A stretch of 64,000 bases of DNA, from positions 39,405-103,404 of the forward strand of contig JABHXU010000025.1 of NCBI GenBank assembly GCA_018657065.1, written 5' to 3'. Origin of the DNA: an archaeon (GTDB lineage Archaea > Nanobdellota > Nanobdellia > Woesearchaeales > GW2011-AR15). The position numbers were made by a program, and so were the translations under genes. How positions within the stretch are numbered: position 1 is the stretch's first letter; every line of letters starts with the position of its first letter. Positions 24,508 through 32,492 of this stretch are shown here, piece after piece. Below the pieces are notes generated by a model. The model ran no database searches, had not been told where the DNA came from, and saw nothing but the letters and a program-made list of their open reading frames with translations.

Positions 24508-25697
24508 TTTCTTTTCTAATTTTAAAAGAATATCAATGGACATTGCTATTCTATAGTGCTATAATGCTTATTATCTATCTAAATAAAGAAAAACTAACTC
24601 AAGAAGGTATTGCGTTTTTATTAAGAACAAAATTAGGGCTAAATTTGATGGATAAAATTAGTTCTAAACATAGAAAATTTGTCAAGTTTATTGGATATAT
24701 TGCAATAGTCTTTGCATATCTTGGTTTTTTTGTGTTCCTTTATTTATTGTATCCAATGGTTAGAGATACATTGCTTGGAACAAATGATTTACCTGGTGCA
24801 GGTCCGGCTGTTCCAGGATTTGAAATAGCAGGAACAGGAATTAAAATTCCTTTGATTATTGGATGGATTGCGTTATTAGTAATTATGATAGTACATGAGT
24901 TTTCACATGGAGTAGTGGCTAGGGCTCATAAACAAAAAGTTAGAAGTTCTGGTGTTGGTGTTGTAGGTCCTTTTCCAGTAGCTTTTGTAGAATTAGACGA
25001 AGAAACAATTGCAAAACAACCTCATAAAATTCAACATTCAATTTTTGCAGCAGGTCCTTTTTCAAATATATTACTTTTTTTAGTGTGTTTAGGTTTAATG
25101 TTTGGAGCAATTCAATTGGATGGGATGATTACAAAAAATCATGGAGTTTTGATAAATCCTATTATGAATGAAACACTTCCAGCATACGCCGCAGGATTAT
25201 CTGAAGGATCAATTGTAACAAACGTGAATGGTGAAGAAATTTTTATTTTAAAAGATTTAGAAATTGTATTAGACAAATTAAAACCTGGAGATGATGCAAA
25301 TCTAACATTAGATTCTGGTGAATTTTTTTCAATAAAAACAATTTCGAATCCAACAAATCATTCAAGAGCGTATGTAGGGATTTGGATTTTAGGAAATAAT
25401 ATTATTGTTCCAAACAATAATCATAAAATATTACATTCAATTCTAATATGGTTAATTGAATTGTTTTGGTGGACCTGGTTTTTAAGTATCAATATTGGTT
25501 TATTTAATCTCTTTCCAATATTTATTACCGATGGAGCTAGAATGTTAAAACTAAATATTGATTATTTAGTAAAAGACAAGAAAAAATCAAATTATATTTG
25601 GATGTTTATTAATTATTTAGGTTTACTCGTGCTTTTTATTTTATTATGGAATTTCTTAAGTGGAGTAATCATGAGTATTTTTTCAATATTTTTTTAG
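24504..25697 (+). CDS. site-2 protease (M50 family) with internal PDZ domain
   Basis: A 397-residue intramembrane metalloprotease. The zinc motif is H131-E-F-S-H135 in 'MIVHEFSHGVVARAHKQKVR', and the second motif with the third ligand is 'NLFPIFITDGARML' (Asp) in a late helix. Between them lies a PDZ-like segment ('AGLSEGSIVTNVNGEEIFIL'). Membrane helices are at about 10-27, 62-85, 115-135, 178-200, 312-335 and 365-395. The protein probably cuts membrane-bound regulators or signal peptides. The start overlaps the eL40 stop by 4 bases. Confidence 0.92.
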   Translation: MISFLILKEYQWTLLFYSAIMLIIYLNKEKLTQEGIAFLLRTKLGLNLMDKISSKHRKFVKFIGYIAIVFAYLGFFVFLYLLYPMVRDTLLGTNDLPGAGPAVPGFEIAGTGIKIPLIIGWIALLVIMIVHEFSHGVVARAHKQKVRSSGVGVVGPFPVAFVELDEETIAKQPHKIQHSIFAAGPFSNILLFLVCLGLMFGAIQLDGMITKNHGVLINPIMNETLPAYAAGLSEGSIVTNVNGEEIFILKDLEIVLDKLKPGDDANLTLDSGEFFSIKTISNPTNHSRAYVGIWILGNNIIVPNNNHKILHSILIWLIELFWWTWFLSINIGLFNLFPIFITDGARMLKLNIDYLVKDKKKSNYIWMFINYLGLLVLFILLWNFLSGVIMSIFSIFF

Positions 25698-25807
25698 TCT
25701 TTAAGTTTTAAGGATTGAAAAAGTTGAAAATCTAGTTTTTGGATTTTCATCATTTTTTTAATTTTATTTTAGGTATTTTTTTAAATTAATCATCATAACT
25801 TAATTTT
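25698..25807. promoter_or_regulatory. T-rich spacer between the site-2 protease and trmJ genes
   Basis: This 110-base gap has several T-runs (for example about 25734-25738 and 25754-25760), which can end the aIF5A operon, followed by an AT-rich segment that could be the promoter of the next gene. No hairpin of note. Confidence 0.35.
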
Positions 25808-26524
25808 ATGATTACTGTAGTATTATTAAAACCTGAAACTCCTGAAAACATTGGATTTATTTGCAGATCAATGGCAAATTTTGATTTAAGTTCTTTAATT
25901 ATAATTGAGCCTTTTTGTGATCCCTTAGATGAACAAGCATTAAGGGTAAGTATGCACGCAAAAAAGATATTAAAAAATGCTAAAATTCAAACATATGAAG
26001 ATTTTTCTAAATTAAATAAAAAATTTGATCTAATTGTAGGAACAACATCAGTTTTAGGAAGTGATTATAATTTACCTAGAACTCCTCTTTCGCCTAGAGA
26101 ATTTTCTACAAAAATTACTAATCAAAAAATTGCATTAGTTTTTGGAAATGAAGGAACAGGTCTAAGTAATGAAGAAATAAAACAATGTGATTTTGTTATT
26201 TCTATTCCAACATCAAAAAAATATTCTGCAATGAACATAAGTCACGCAGCAAGTACTATTTTTTATGAACTATTTTTACAAACAAAAAAAGAAAAAATAG
26301 ATTCTCACATTAAAAAAGCGTCGCATAAAGAACGAGAAATAATTTTAGAAAAAATTGACGATCTAATTCATTCTGTATATTTTTCAACAAAAGAAAAACA
26401 AGAAACTCAAAGAAAAGCATGGAAGAATATCTTGGAAAAATCAATGATGTCTAAAAGAGAAGCTTACGCAGTTATTGGATTATTAAAAAAACTTCATAAT
26501 AAGAATAAAATTAACAAGTCTTAA
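25808..26524 (+). CDS. trmJ: TrmJ-type tRNA 2'-O-methyltransferase (SPOUT)
   Basis: A 238-residue SPOUT enzyme. The N-terminus 'MITVVLLKPETPENIGFICR' and the trefoil-knot motifs 'IALVFGNEGTGLSNEEIKQC' and 'VISIPTSKKYSAMNISHAAS' identify the TrmJ/SpoU group. Archaeal TrmJ methylates the ribose at position 32 of tRNAs. The C-terminal ~70 residues are helical and charged. Its end overlaps the convergent gene by 14 bases. Confidence 0.92.
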   Translation: MITVVLLKPETPENIGFICRSMANFDLSSLIIIEPFCDPLDEQALRVSMHAKKILKNAKIQTYEDFSKLNKKFDLIVGTTSVLGSDYNLPRTPLSPREFSTKITNQKIALVFGNEGTGLSNEEIKQCDFVISIPTSKKYSAMNISHAASTIFYELFLQTKKEKIDSHIKKASHKEREIILEKIDDLIHSVYFSTKEKQETQRKAWKNILEKSMMSKREAYAVIGLLKKLHNKNKINKS

Positions 26525-27122
26525 TTTCTTTGATTTTAAAAGGTTTACAGGATTTACCACTCACTTCAGGAATTATTGAGATCTCATTTATATTATTTCC
26601 ACCATATTCAAGTGTGTGGGAAAAAATCTGGTCAGGTGCAAGGTTAATATTATCAAGTCTTTTTGAAATAGTAGAATCACTTTTTATTTTAAATTCAACA
26701 TGTTCAATATTTACATTTCCATTATTTGAAATAATAGTCATGATTTTTGAATTATCTGGAAAAACACAGAGTACTTCAGCATTGTTTAATTCATGAATTT
26801 TAACAGAGACGTCTTTACATTCATTATTACCTACTAATGAGCTAAGTAAAAAGATTCCTAAAATAATAACTACGATTAATGCAAGTGCTAAACCAATATA
26901 AAGAAATATTTTACTTCTTTTTTTTTCTTTTGCTAGTTCCTGTTCAGGTTTTACTTCTGCAATAGGTGGAGGATTTTCTGTAGGTGTGTGTAGTAATAAA
27001 AAAGCTTCATTTACAGAATCTATAGAATATCCATGTTTAACTAAATGGTCTTTAATAGAATCATTAGAGTGACCTTTAGCTTGAACACTTTTAATATAAT
27101 CAAGTAATTGTTGATTCACCAT
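26511..27122 (-). CDS. single-pass membrane protein with the N-terminal 'DYI..' helical motif
   Basis: A 203-residue protein. The N-terminus 'QLLDYIKSVQAKGHSNDSIK' with the following 'HLVKHGYSIDSVNEAF' is the same motif as in the three tandem genes at 18233-20783. A Pro-rich linker, one membrane helix ('IFLYIGLALALIVVIILGIF') and an external ~110-residue domain with four Cys (ECKD, VLCVF, SCKP, KTC) follow. It lies 6 bases downstream of a wHTH gene on the same strand, so the two are likely co-regulated. Confidence 0.7.
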   Translation of the reverse strand: MVNQQLLDYIKSVQAKGHSNDSIKDHLVKHGYSIDSVNEAFLLLHTPTENPPPIAEVKPEQELAKEKKRSKIFLYIGLALALIVVIILGIFLLSSLVGNNECKDVSVKIHELNNAEVLCVFPDNSKIMTIISNNGNVNIEHVEFKIKSDSTISKRLDNINLAPDQIFSHTLEYGGNNINEISIIPEVSGKSCKPFKIKEIKTC

Positions 27123-27128
27123 CTTTTT

Positions 27129-27449
27129 TTACTTTTTTTTGTTTTTAAAATATTCTTTAGCTTCTTCGTTTATTTTTGGAGAGGCACTTGGCCCTAATTT
27201 ATAATAAATCTTTTCTGCCATTTCACCCCAAGAATAATCGCCTTTTTCTTTTTTTATTTTTTCTACTTCAAATTCTCCTATTTCTACACCTTTTTTTAAA
27301 TGATAATAAATGCTTCTTAGTGTAATTTTAGGAAATATTTCAATATAATGTCTATAGATATCATATCCATATGCTTTACCCATAAAATACAAAATTTCAA
27401 CAATATGTTGTCTTATTGGTGAGCTAACTGGTCTTCCTCTTCCTGCCAT
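27129..27449 (-). CDS. winged-helix transcriptional regulator (PadR-like)
   Basis: A 106-residue protein. The sequence 'IRQHIVEILYFMGKAYGYDI' followed by 'TLRSIYYHLKKGVEIGEFEV' is a winged helix with the PadR-type recognition-helix look. The N-terminus is basic (MAGRGRPVSSP). It probably binds DNA as a dimer and, with the membrane-protein gene 6 bases downstream, may report a membrane state. It is divergent from the Trm-G10 gene. Confidence 0.8.
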   Translation of the reverse strand: MAGRGRPVSSPIRQHIVEILYFMGKAYGYDIYRHYIEIFPKITLRSIYYHLKKGVEIGEFEVEKIKKEKGDYSWGEMAEKIYYKLGPSASPKINEEAKEYFKNKKK

Positions 27450-27552
27450 TAATCAATTTATTGGACTTATTTCCTTATATATTTTTTCATTATGGAAAAT
27501 AATGACTGTTTTTGATAAATAATATTATATTGTTATCTTATTTCTATTCTTT

Positions 27553-28497
27553 ATGAAGAAAATATTTGTATTATCTAAATCAAATATAGATTTAGCAAAA
27601 CAAGAAGTTTTGAGTTTAGCTAACACATGCAAATTTGAACTAATTGATAATTTATTAATCTTGGATTCAAGTAAAAATCTGTATGACAGATTGGGACTTT
27701 CACATTATGAATATGAGTTTTTGTTTAAATCTTCTATAAAAGATATTGAAAAAAAAACACAAGAATTTGATTGGAACAAAATCTATAAAGAAAATTTTTA
27801 TGTAGAAACAAAAGGTGTGAATAAAACAAAAGAATTTTCTTCGATTATTTATTCAAGACTAAAAAGTCCTAAAGTCAAATTAAAAAATTCAAAAACACAT
27901 ATTACTTTTTTCTTTAAAGAAAAAAAAGTAGTAGTAGGGAAATTAGTTTCAGAAATAGATAAGAGTTTTCTTAAAAGAAAAGCACATTTGCGACCTCAAT
28001 TGCACCCAACTTCACTTCACCCAGGTTTAGCAAGAGCATGTATAAATTTATCTGGACTAAAAAAAGGAAAATTTCTTGACCCCTTTTGTGGATCAGGAGG
28101 AATACTTATTGAAGCAGGTTTAATGGGATTTGATGTAATAGGTTATGATATTGATAAAATACAAATAAAAAGAGCAAAACAAAATCTAGAACATTATAAA
28201 ATTCAAGAGTTTAAACTTGAAGTTAAAGATGCAACAAAAATAAAAGGTAAATATGATTTAATTGTTACAGATTTGCCTTATGGAAAAAATTCTATAGCCC
28301 TAAAAACAACTGAATTATATTTAAAATTTTTAAAGAATACAGAAAAATTAACAAAAAATTTTTTAATAATTTTTCCAGATAAAAAACTTGCAAAATCTTT
28401 GATTCAAAAAACAAATTGGAAAATAAAAAATCACTTAAGTCAATATGTTCATAAGAGTATGACACGTGAAATATTTAATCTTGTTTTAAGTGATTAA
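27553..28497 (+). CDS. trmG10: tRNA (guanine-10-N2)-methyltransferase Trm-G10
   Basis: A 314-residue protein: N-terminal ferredoxin-like/THUMP region (residues 1-150), then a Rossmann methyltransferase domain. The linker motif 'AHLRPQLHPTSLHPGLARAC' is typical, the SAM site is 'FLDPFCGSGGILIEAGLMGF' and the catalytic motif IV is 'VTDLPYGKNS' (D-L-P-Y, the usual form in Trm11/Trm-G10). It makes m2G or m2,2G at tRNA position 10. Its stop overlaps the stop of the convergent surface protein gene by 4 bases. Confidence 0.92.
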   Translation: MKKIFVLSKSNIDLAKQEVLSLANTCKFELIDNLLILDSSKNLYDRLGLSHYEYEFLFKSSIKDIEKKTQEFDWNKIYKENFYVETKGVNKTKEFSSIIYSRLKSPKVKLKNSKTHITFFFKEKKVVVGKLVSEIDKSFLKRKAHLRPQLHPTSLHPGLARACINLSGLKKGKFLDPFCGSGGILIEAGLMGFDVIGYDIDKIQIKRAKQNLEHYKIQEFKLEVKDATKIKGKYDLIVTDLPYGKNSIALKTTELYLKFLKNTEKLTKNFLIIFPDKKLAKSLIQKTNWKIKNHLSQYVHKSMTREIFNLVLSD

Positions 28498-31400
28498 GAA
28501 TTTTTACTAACTTCATCATCATTTGATTTTTTTAATTTAAATGTAATTGTTGCAGTAACTATCATTGCAAGAACAAACATTATCAATGCAATTTTTAGAT
28601 ATGGTACTTTATCAATTCCTAAGTTCAAAACCCAATTTGTTGGTCTTTCATCAACTAATTTTGATTGGGAAACCAAATATTTGCAACCTTGAATTACAGC
28701 ATCAGTAATTTTTGCAGCTTCTTCATAATTTTGTTGCTCCATTAATTCTCGAGATTTTTTTAGGAACTCATTTAATTCAACACATTCAGGATTACTGGCA
28801 AGTAAATCAGCTGCAAATGTAATTTTTGTACGACTTAAGGACTGATTTCCTCTAGATTTTGTTAATGCATTAATGTAAATAACTGCTTTATCTTTGTATA
28901 CTGGATCAGTTACATTAGCTTGAATAACAATTTGATAATTATTGTAAATTTGATAATCTACAATTATTAAATCTGTTTTTTGAGTTTCTCCAACAGCAAG
29001 TTCATTTATGTAATTATTTGAAAAACTTATATCTGCAGTTGTTGAATTAGTAACAGCAGAGAGAGTTATTCCTCTAAGAGTTTTATTTCCACTATTAATA
29101 ATACTAATAACTTGTCTTAATGTGTTATTACTATAAATTACAGCAGGTTCAGGATTTATTATATCTAAATATACATCTTTTTCAATTTCAACTTCTTCAA
29201 CAATTGTATAAGGAACTACTTCAGTTCTACTTCCACTACTCCCACTAGATGTGTCTGAAGAGGAAGATTCTTCTGTAGTATTAACAACTCCAGTAATATT
29301 AAGCGTAATATTTGTACTTGTGATGCTTTGTGTACCATCACTAGCAGTGATTTTAAATTCTTCAACACCTATTTCAAGAGGTGTGATTGTCATTGAATTT
29401 CCGCTATATGTTATGGTAGCTTTTGATGTTGGACTATTATTGTATGTTAATGTATCTCCATCTGGATCATTAAATTTAATATTACCTATTCCTCCAGTTA
29501 AATAAGTTTCATACAGAGTTGTTGTATTTACTGAAATATTAGGGAGAGTGTTATTAAGTAAAGGTGCTCGGTTTTTATTGTCAACAGTTAAATTCCATGT
29601 AAATTTTACATAATGTTCTAGACTTCCAGAGGCATTGTCGCTAACTGTTAAAGTAATATTATATGTTCCACTATCATCAAAATCAAAGAATCTTGAATAA
29701 TTTTTGTCATAACTAACAGCAGATCCGTCATAAGTCCAATTAAATACAAGAGGATCTGAATTAGGGTCAGTAGAATTATGATCAAAATATACTGTTGAGT
29801 TTTCAGTAGTGTTTGTGTTTGTTAAATTTAAAGGATTGTAATCAGATTCTAATGCCCAGGTTAAATTCATTGGTTTCCCATGTGGTGTAATATTATTAAT
29901 TGTAGGGATATCAGATCGATTTGCTATAGTTAAATTCCATAATTTTGAACTATTTAATCCATAACTATCAATTACAGTAATATTAATTCTGTAAGATCCT
30001 GGCTGCGCTTTTGTTGGAGTGAAATCTGAAATTAAACCAATAGAGCTAACATTAAAAAGAGTTGTTCCAACAGTAAACCGTGAGGTATAAGTTAGTGAAT
30101 CAGTAGTTTTTGAACAATATTCATTTAAATCATAATCAACAGTTTCTGATCTAATATTTCTATTATATGAAATCCCTTCCCAAATTGTTAAATTCCCAAA
30201 ATTTGGTAGCACAGGAGTTTGAGGGAGATTGGTAATTTCAAAATTGAATTGAGTTGAATTTTCTGCTCCTCCTTGATCAGTGATAGTTACTTCTACCGAA
30301 TAATTTCCTATATCACTACACGAATAATTATGATTAATGAGTCCTTCATTAGTTATATTGAATATTGTGGTATTATCTGTAAAATTAACATGAGTGCCTT
30401 CTGGATCAGTGGCATTCATTTTATAGCTAAATTCAATTGTTTCATTTGCTGTTAAATTAATAATTGTGTGATTATAGAATGGATATGCATTATCAATAAT
30501 TTCAATATTCATAATTGCTGTTGTATAATTATAATAATAATCAGTCAAATTTATTTCATATGAAAAATTTCCACTCTGAGTAAATGTTTGATTAATTAAA
30601 CCAGAGGTTGATATATTGATAGTAGGACAATTAGCTCCGCAAAGTGAAGAATTTTCAGTATAAGAAATTGTTTCAAAAGAATCATAACCTAAATCAGGAT
30701 CTGTTCCATTAATTTGATATGTAAAAAGGGTATTTGTATAAGTAATAATACTTGAAAGATTATTTCCATGTGTATTATTTGTTGAATAACTTAAATTGTA
30801 AATAATAGGTGAGTCATCTCTATTTGTTATGTTAAAATAAACATTTTGTGAATCTGATCCTCCATAATTATCATTTATTGTAACAGTCACATTTGGACAT
30901 AGAACATGTGAATTATTTAATGTCATATTTATGAGTCCAGTTGCATTAATACTACTATTTACTGTTGTAATATTCCAAGGATCATAAACACAATTTAGAC
31001 CAGTTATTTGAAATTCTAATTCATTGCTAATATCTTCATCAGTTGCATTAATAAATATTTCTAGGAGATCTCCTTGAGCTGCACTTGAGTTTTGAATTAA
31101 AGATAAGTTAGGCCAGTGATTAATTGAAATTACTTCTAAATTAAATGAATCATTAATACATAGATTGTAATCTTCAGGATCACAAGCAGCAAGATATACT
31201 GTTGTGTTTCCTACATCAGCACTTGTACTTTTTCTATTGTTTTCAAATTTTATTGAAAAAACATTATCAGCATTTGTAATATTTAATCTATCATCACCAA
31301 ATTCCGAAGTTATATTGTAATTTAAATCAAAAATATAGGCTCCTGTATTATTTTCCTCATCACTTACAGTAAACGAATATGTCATTGTCTCATTTTCATT

Positions 31401-32120
31401 CATTGTGTGATTATCTGGACCTGAAGAAAAATAAGGTCTGTCATTTACAGGAGTTACATTAAAATCAGCATAAGTTCCTATTGCAATTGTTCCGTCATTT
31501 GCATAAAACCAGTATCTATCATTTACTGCAGTATCTGGCTGCGCAGTTGCATTACAAGTAATAACTCCTGAGTTTGTATCTATACTACAATAAGAAGCTG
31601 TTGAAGTTAATGAATAGGATAAAGTATCGCTTGGATCAGGATCACTAGTGTTTAATAAAAAAATGTATTCAATGTCTTCAGTTATTTCAAGATAATTATC
31701 AATATTGTTTCCTAAATACTGGACAAAAGGTTCGTCTGGTGGAGAGTTTTTAATTGTAATAGTATAAGATAAATTATTACTTATAGAAACTGTTTCATTT
31801 CCTAAAACAACAGTACAGTTCCAAGTTTCTCCTTCTGCAGTGTATGTGTTATTAAGTAAAGCATAATTTGTTTGATTGTATTGTTTTAAAAACTCAACAG
31901 ACCCATTATACCAAGTTACATTTCCTCTAACATTTGTTCCACCATCAGTATATGACCATGTACAGTTCAGATCGTCAGTTGTTTTTGGATTTTGTTCACT
32001 ATCTGGAGTTATACTAACTGAATTTAGTGTTAGAGCTGAAGAAATTAAGATAACACTGATTAGAGATATTATTAATAAAATTGCAAAGTTTCTTTTCCAG
32101 TTGTTTTTTTTGTAACTCAT
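28494..32120 (-). CDS. giant membrane-anchored surface protein with repeated cadherin/PKD-like domains
   Basis: About 1,208 residues. An N-terminal membrane helix/signal anchor ('FAILLIISLISVILISSAL') is followed by many Ig-like beta domains with phrases such as 'SDTLSYSLTS', 'VNDRPYF' and 'ATDPEGTHVNFTDN', typical of cadherin-like and PKD-like repeats. A Ser-rich linker (SSSSDTSSGSSGS), a CARDB/NEW3-like domain ('INSGNKTLRGITLSAVTN'), a C-terminal helix near residues 1170-1195 and a short charged tail come last. N-X-S/T sequons are very frequent, suggesting N-glycosylation. ATG 32120 is chosen because the TATA-like box at 32163-32168 puts transcription near 32139; the ATG at 32147 lies upstream of that point. 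Likely role: cell-surface contact. Confidence 0.85.
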   Translation of the reverse strand: MSYKKNNWKRNFAILLIISLISVILISSALTLNSVSITPDSEQNPKTTDDLNCTWSYTDGGTNVRGNVTWYNGSVEFLKQYNQTNYALLNNTYTAEGETWNCTVVLGNETVSISNNLSYTITIKNSPPDEPFVQYLGNNIDNYLEITEDIEYIFLLNTSDPDPSDTLSYSLTSTASYCSIDTNSGVITCNATAQPDTAVNDRYWFYANDGTIAIGTYADFNVTPVNDRPYFSSGPDNHTMNENETMTYSFTVSDEENNTGAYIFDLNYNITSEFGDDRLNITNADNVFSIKFENNRKSTSADVGNTTVYLAACDPEDYNLCINDSFNLEVISINHWPNLSLIQNSSAAQGDLLEIFINATDEDISNELEFQITGLNCVYDPWNITTVNSSINATGLINMTLNNSHVLCPNVTVTINDNYGGSDSQNVYFNITNRDDSPIIYNLSYSTNNTHGNNLSSIITYTNTLFTYQINGTDPDLGYDSFETISYTENSSLCGANCPTINISTSGLINQTFTQSGNFSYEINLTDYYYNYTTAIMNIEIIDNAYPFYNHTIINLTANETIEFSYKMNATDPEGTHVNFTDNTTIFNITNEGLINHNYSCSDIGNYSVEVTITDQGGAENSTQFNFEITNLPQTPVLPNFGNLTIWEGISYNRNIRSETVDYDLNEYCSKTTDSLTYTSRFTVGTTLFNVSSIGLISDFTPTKAQPGSYRINITVIDSYGLNSSKLWNLTIANRSDIPTINNITPHGKPMNLTWALESDYNPLNLTNTNTTENSTVYFDHNSTDPNSDPLVFNWTYDGSAVSYDKNYSRFFDFDDSGTYNITLTVSDNASGSLEHYVKFTWNLTVDNKNRAPLLNNTLPNISVNTTTLYETYLTGGIGNIKFNDPDGDTLTYNNSPTSKATITYSGNSMTITPLEIGVEEFKITASDGTQSITSTNITLNITGVVNTTEESSSSDTSSGSSGSRTEVVPYTIVEEVEIEKDVYLDIINPEPAVIYSNNTLRQVISIINSGNKTLRGITLSAVTNSTTADISFSNNYINELAVGETQKTDLIIVDYQIYNNYQIVIQANVTDPVYKDKAVIYINALTKSRGNQSLSRTKITFAADLLASNPECVELNEFLKKSRELMEQQNYEEAAKITDAVIQGCKYLVSQSKLVDERPTNWVLNLGIDKVPYLKIALIMFVLAMIVTATITFKLKKSNDDEVSKNS

Positions 32121-32174
32121 CGTAATAAATATGAGGGCCAAGTGCATTGGGGGTGTACTCAGTTTAAAGAATTC

Positions 32175-32191
32175 AGAACCGGACCAGTTCT
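32175..32191. promoter_or_regulatory. near-perfect palindrome beside the TATA box of the giant surface protein gene
   Basis: The 17-base element pairs 8 bases with 8 (one mismatch) around a single centre base. It ends 6 bases upstream of the TATA-like tttaaa (32163-32168) in the minus-strand direction, so a bound dimer would cover the TFB-recognition side of the promoter. Candidate operator; the ribbon-helix-helix gene 34 bases away is the natural candidate binder (inference). Confidence 0.4.
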
Positions 32192-32224
32192 ATATGAGTC
32201 ACATTGCGCACTTGACCTTTCTCA

Positions 32225-32356
32225 TTATTTTTTTCTTTTTAATTTCTCCTCAATTGATTTAATTATGAAATCTTTTAGAGTAACTTCATCAATAGCACAT
32301 TGAATTTTAGTTTTTTTATGCAAATCATCCGGAATTTCAATATTTACGTTCGTCAT
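32225..32356 (-). CDS. small ribbon-helix-helix (Arc/CopG-type) DNA-binding protein
   Basis: A 43-residue protein: 'MTNVNIEIPDDLHKKTKIQC' followed by 'AIDEVTLKDFIIKSIEEKLK' and RKK. A short beta strand (NVNIEIP) then two helices is the ribbon-helix-helix layout of CopG/Arc-type repressors and antitoxins. It is the only gene in the 345-base gap between the two big surface genes and reads toward the giant one. A TATA-like AATATAATTT lies at 32373-32382. No toxin partner is visible, so a plain repressor is more likely than a toxin-antitoxin pair. Confidence 0.75.
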   Translation of the reverse strand: MTNVNIEIPDDLHKKTKIQCAIDEVTLKDFIIKSIEEKLKRKK

Positions 32357-32396
32357 TTTTAATAAGTTATTTAAATTATATTATTAAACTTAGTTT

Positions 32397-32421
32397 ACTT
32401 AGTTCATTTAATTCACTAAGT
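32397..32421. promoter_or_regulatory. inverted repeat upstream of the ribbon-helix-helix gene
   Basis: Arms of 7 bases (32397-32403 and 32415-32421) with an 11-base spacer lie upstream of the predicted TATA box of the small regulator gene. This is where an autoregulatory operator would be expected. The sequence is AT-rich, so chance is not excluded. Confidence 0.3.
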
Positions 32422-32492
32422 ATACTAAATTCTTTAATGTACGTAACTTATGAAGGTAGAAAGTATTTATATAGTTTTCTAGTCATAATTAA

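Noticed and set aside
32225..32356. Toxin-antitoxin system
   Set aside because: The small RHH protein could be an antitoxin, but no toxin-like frame is adjacent on either strand.
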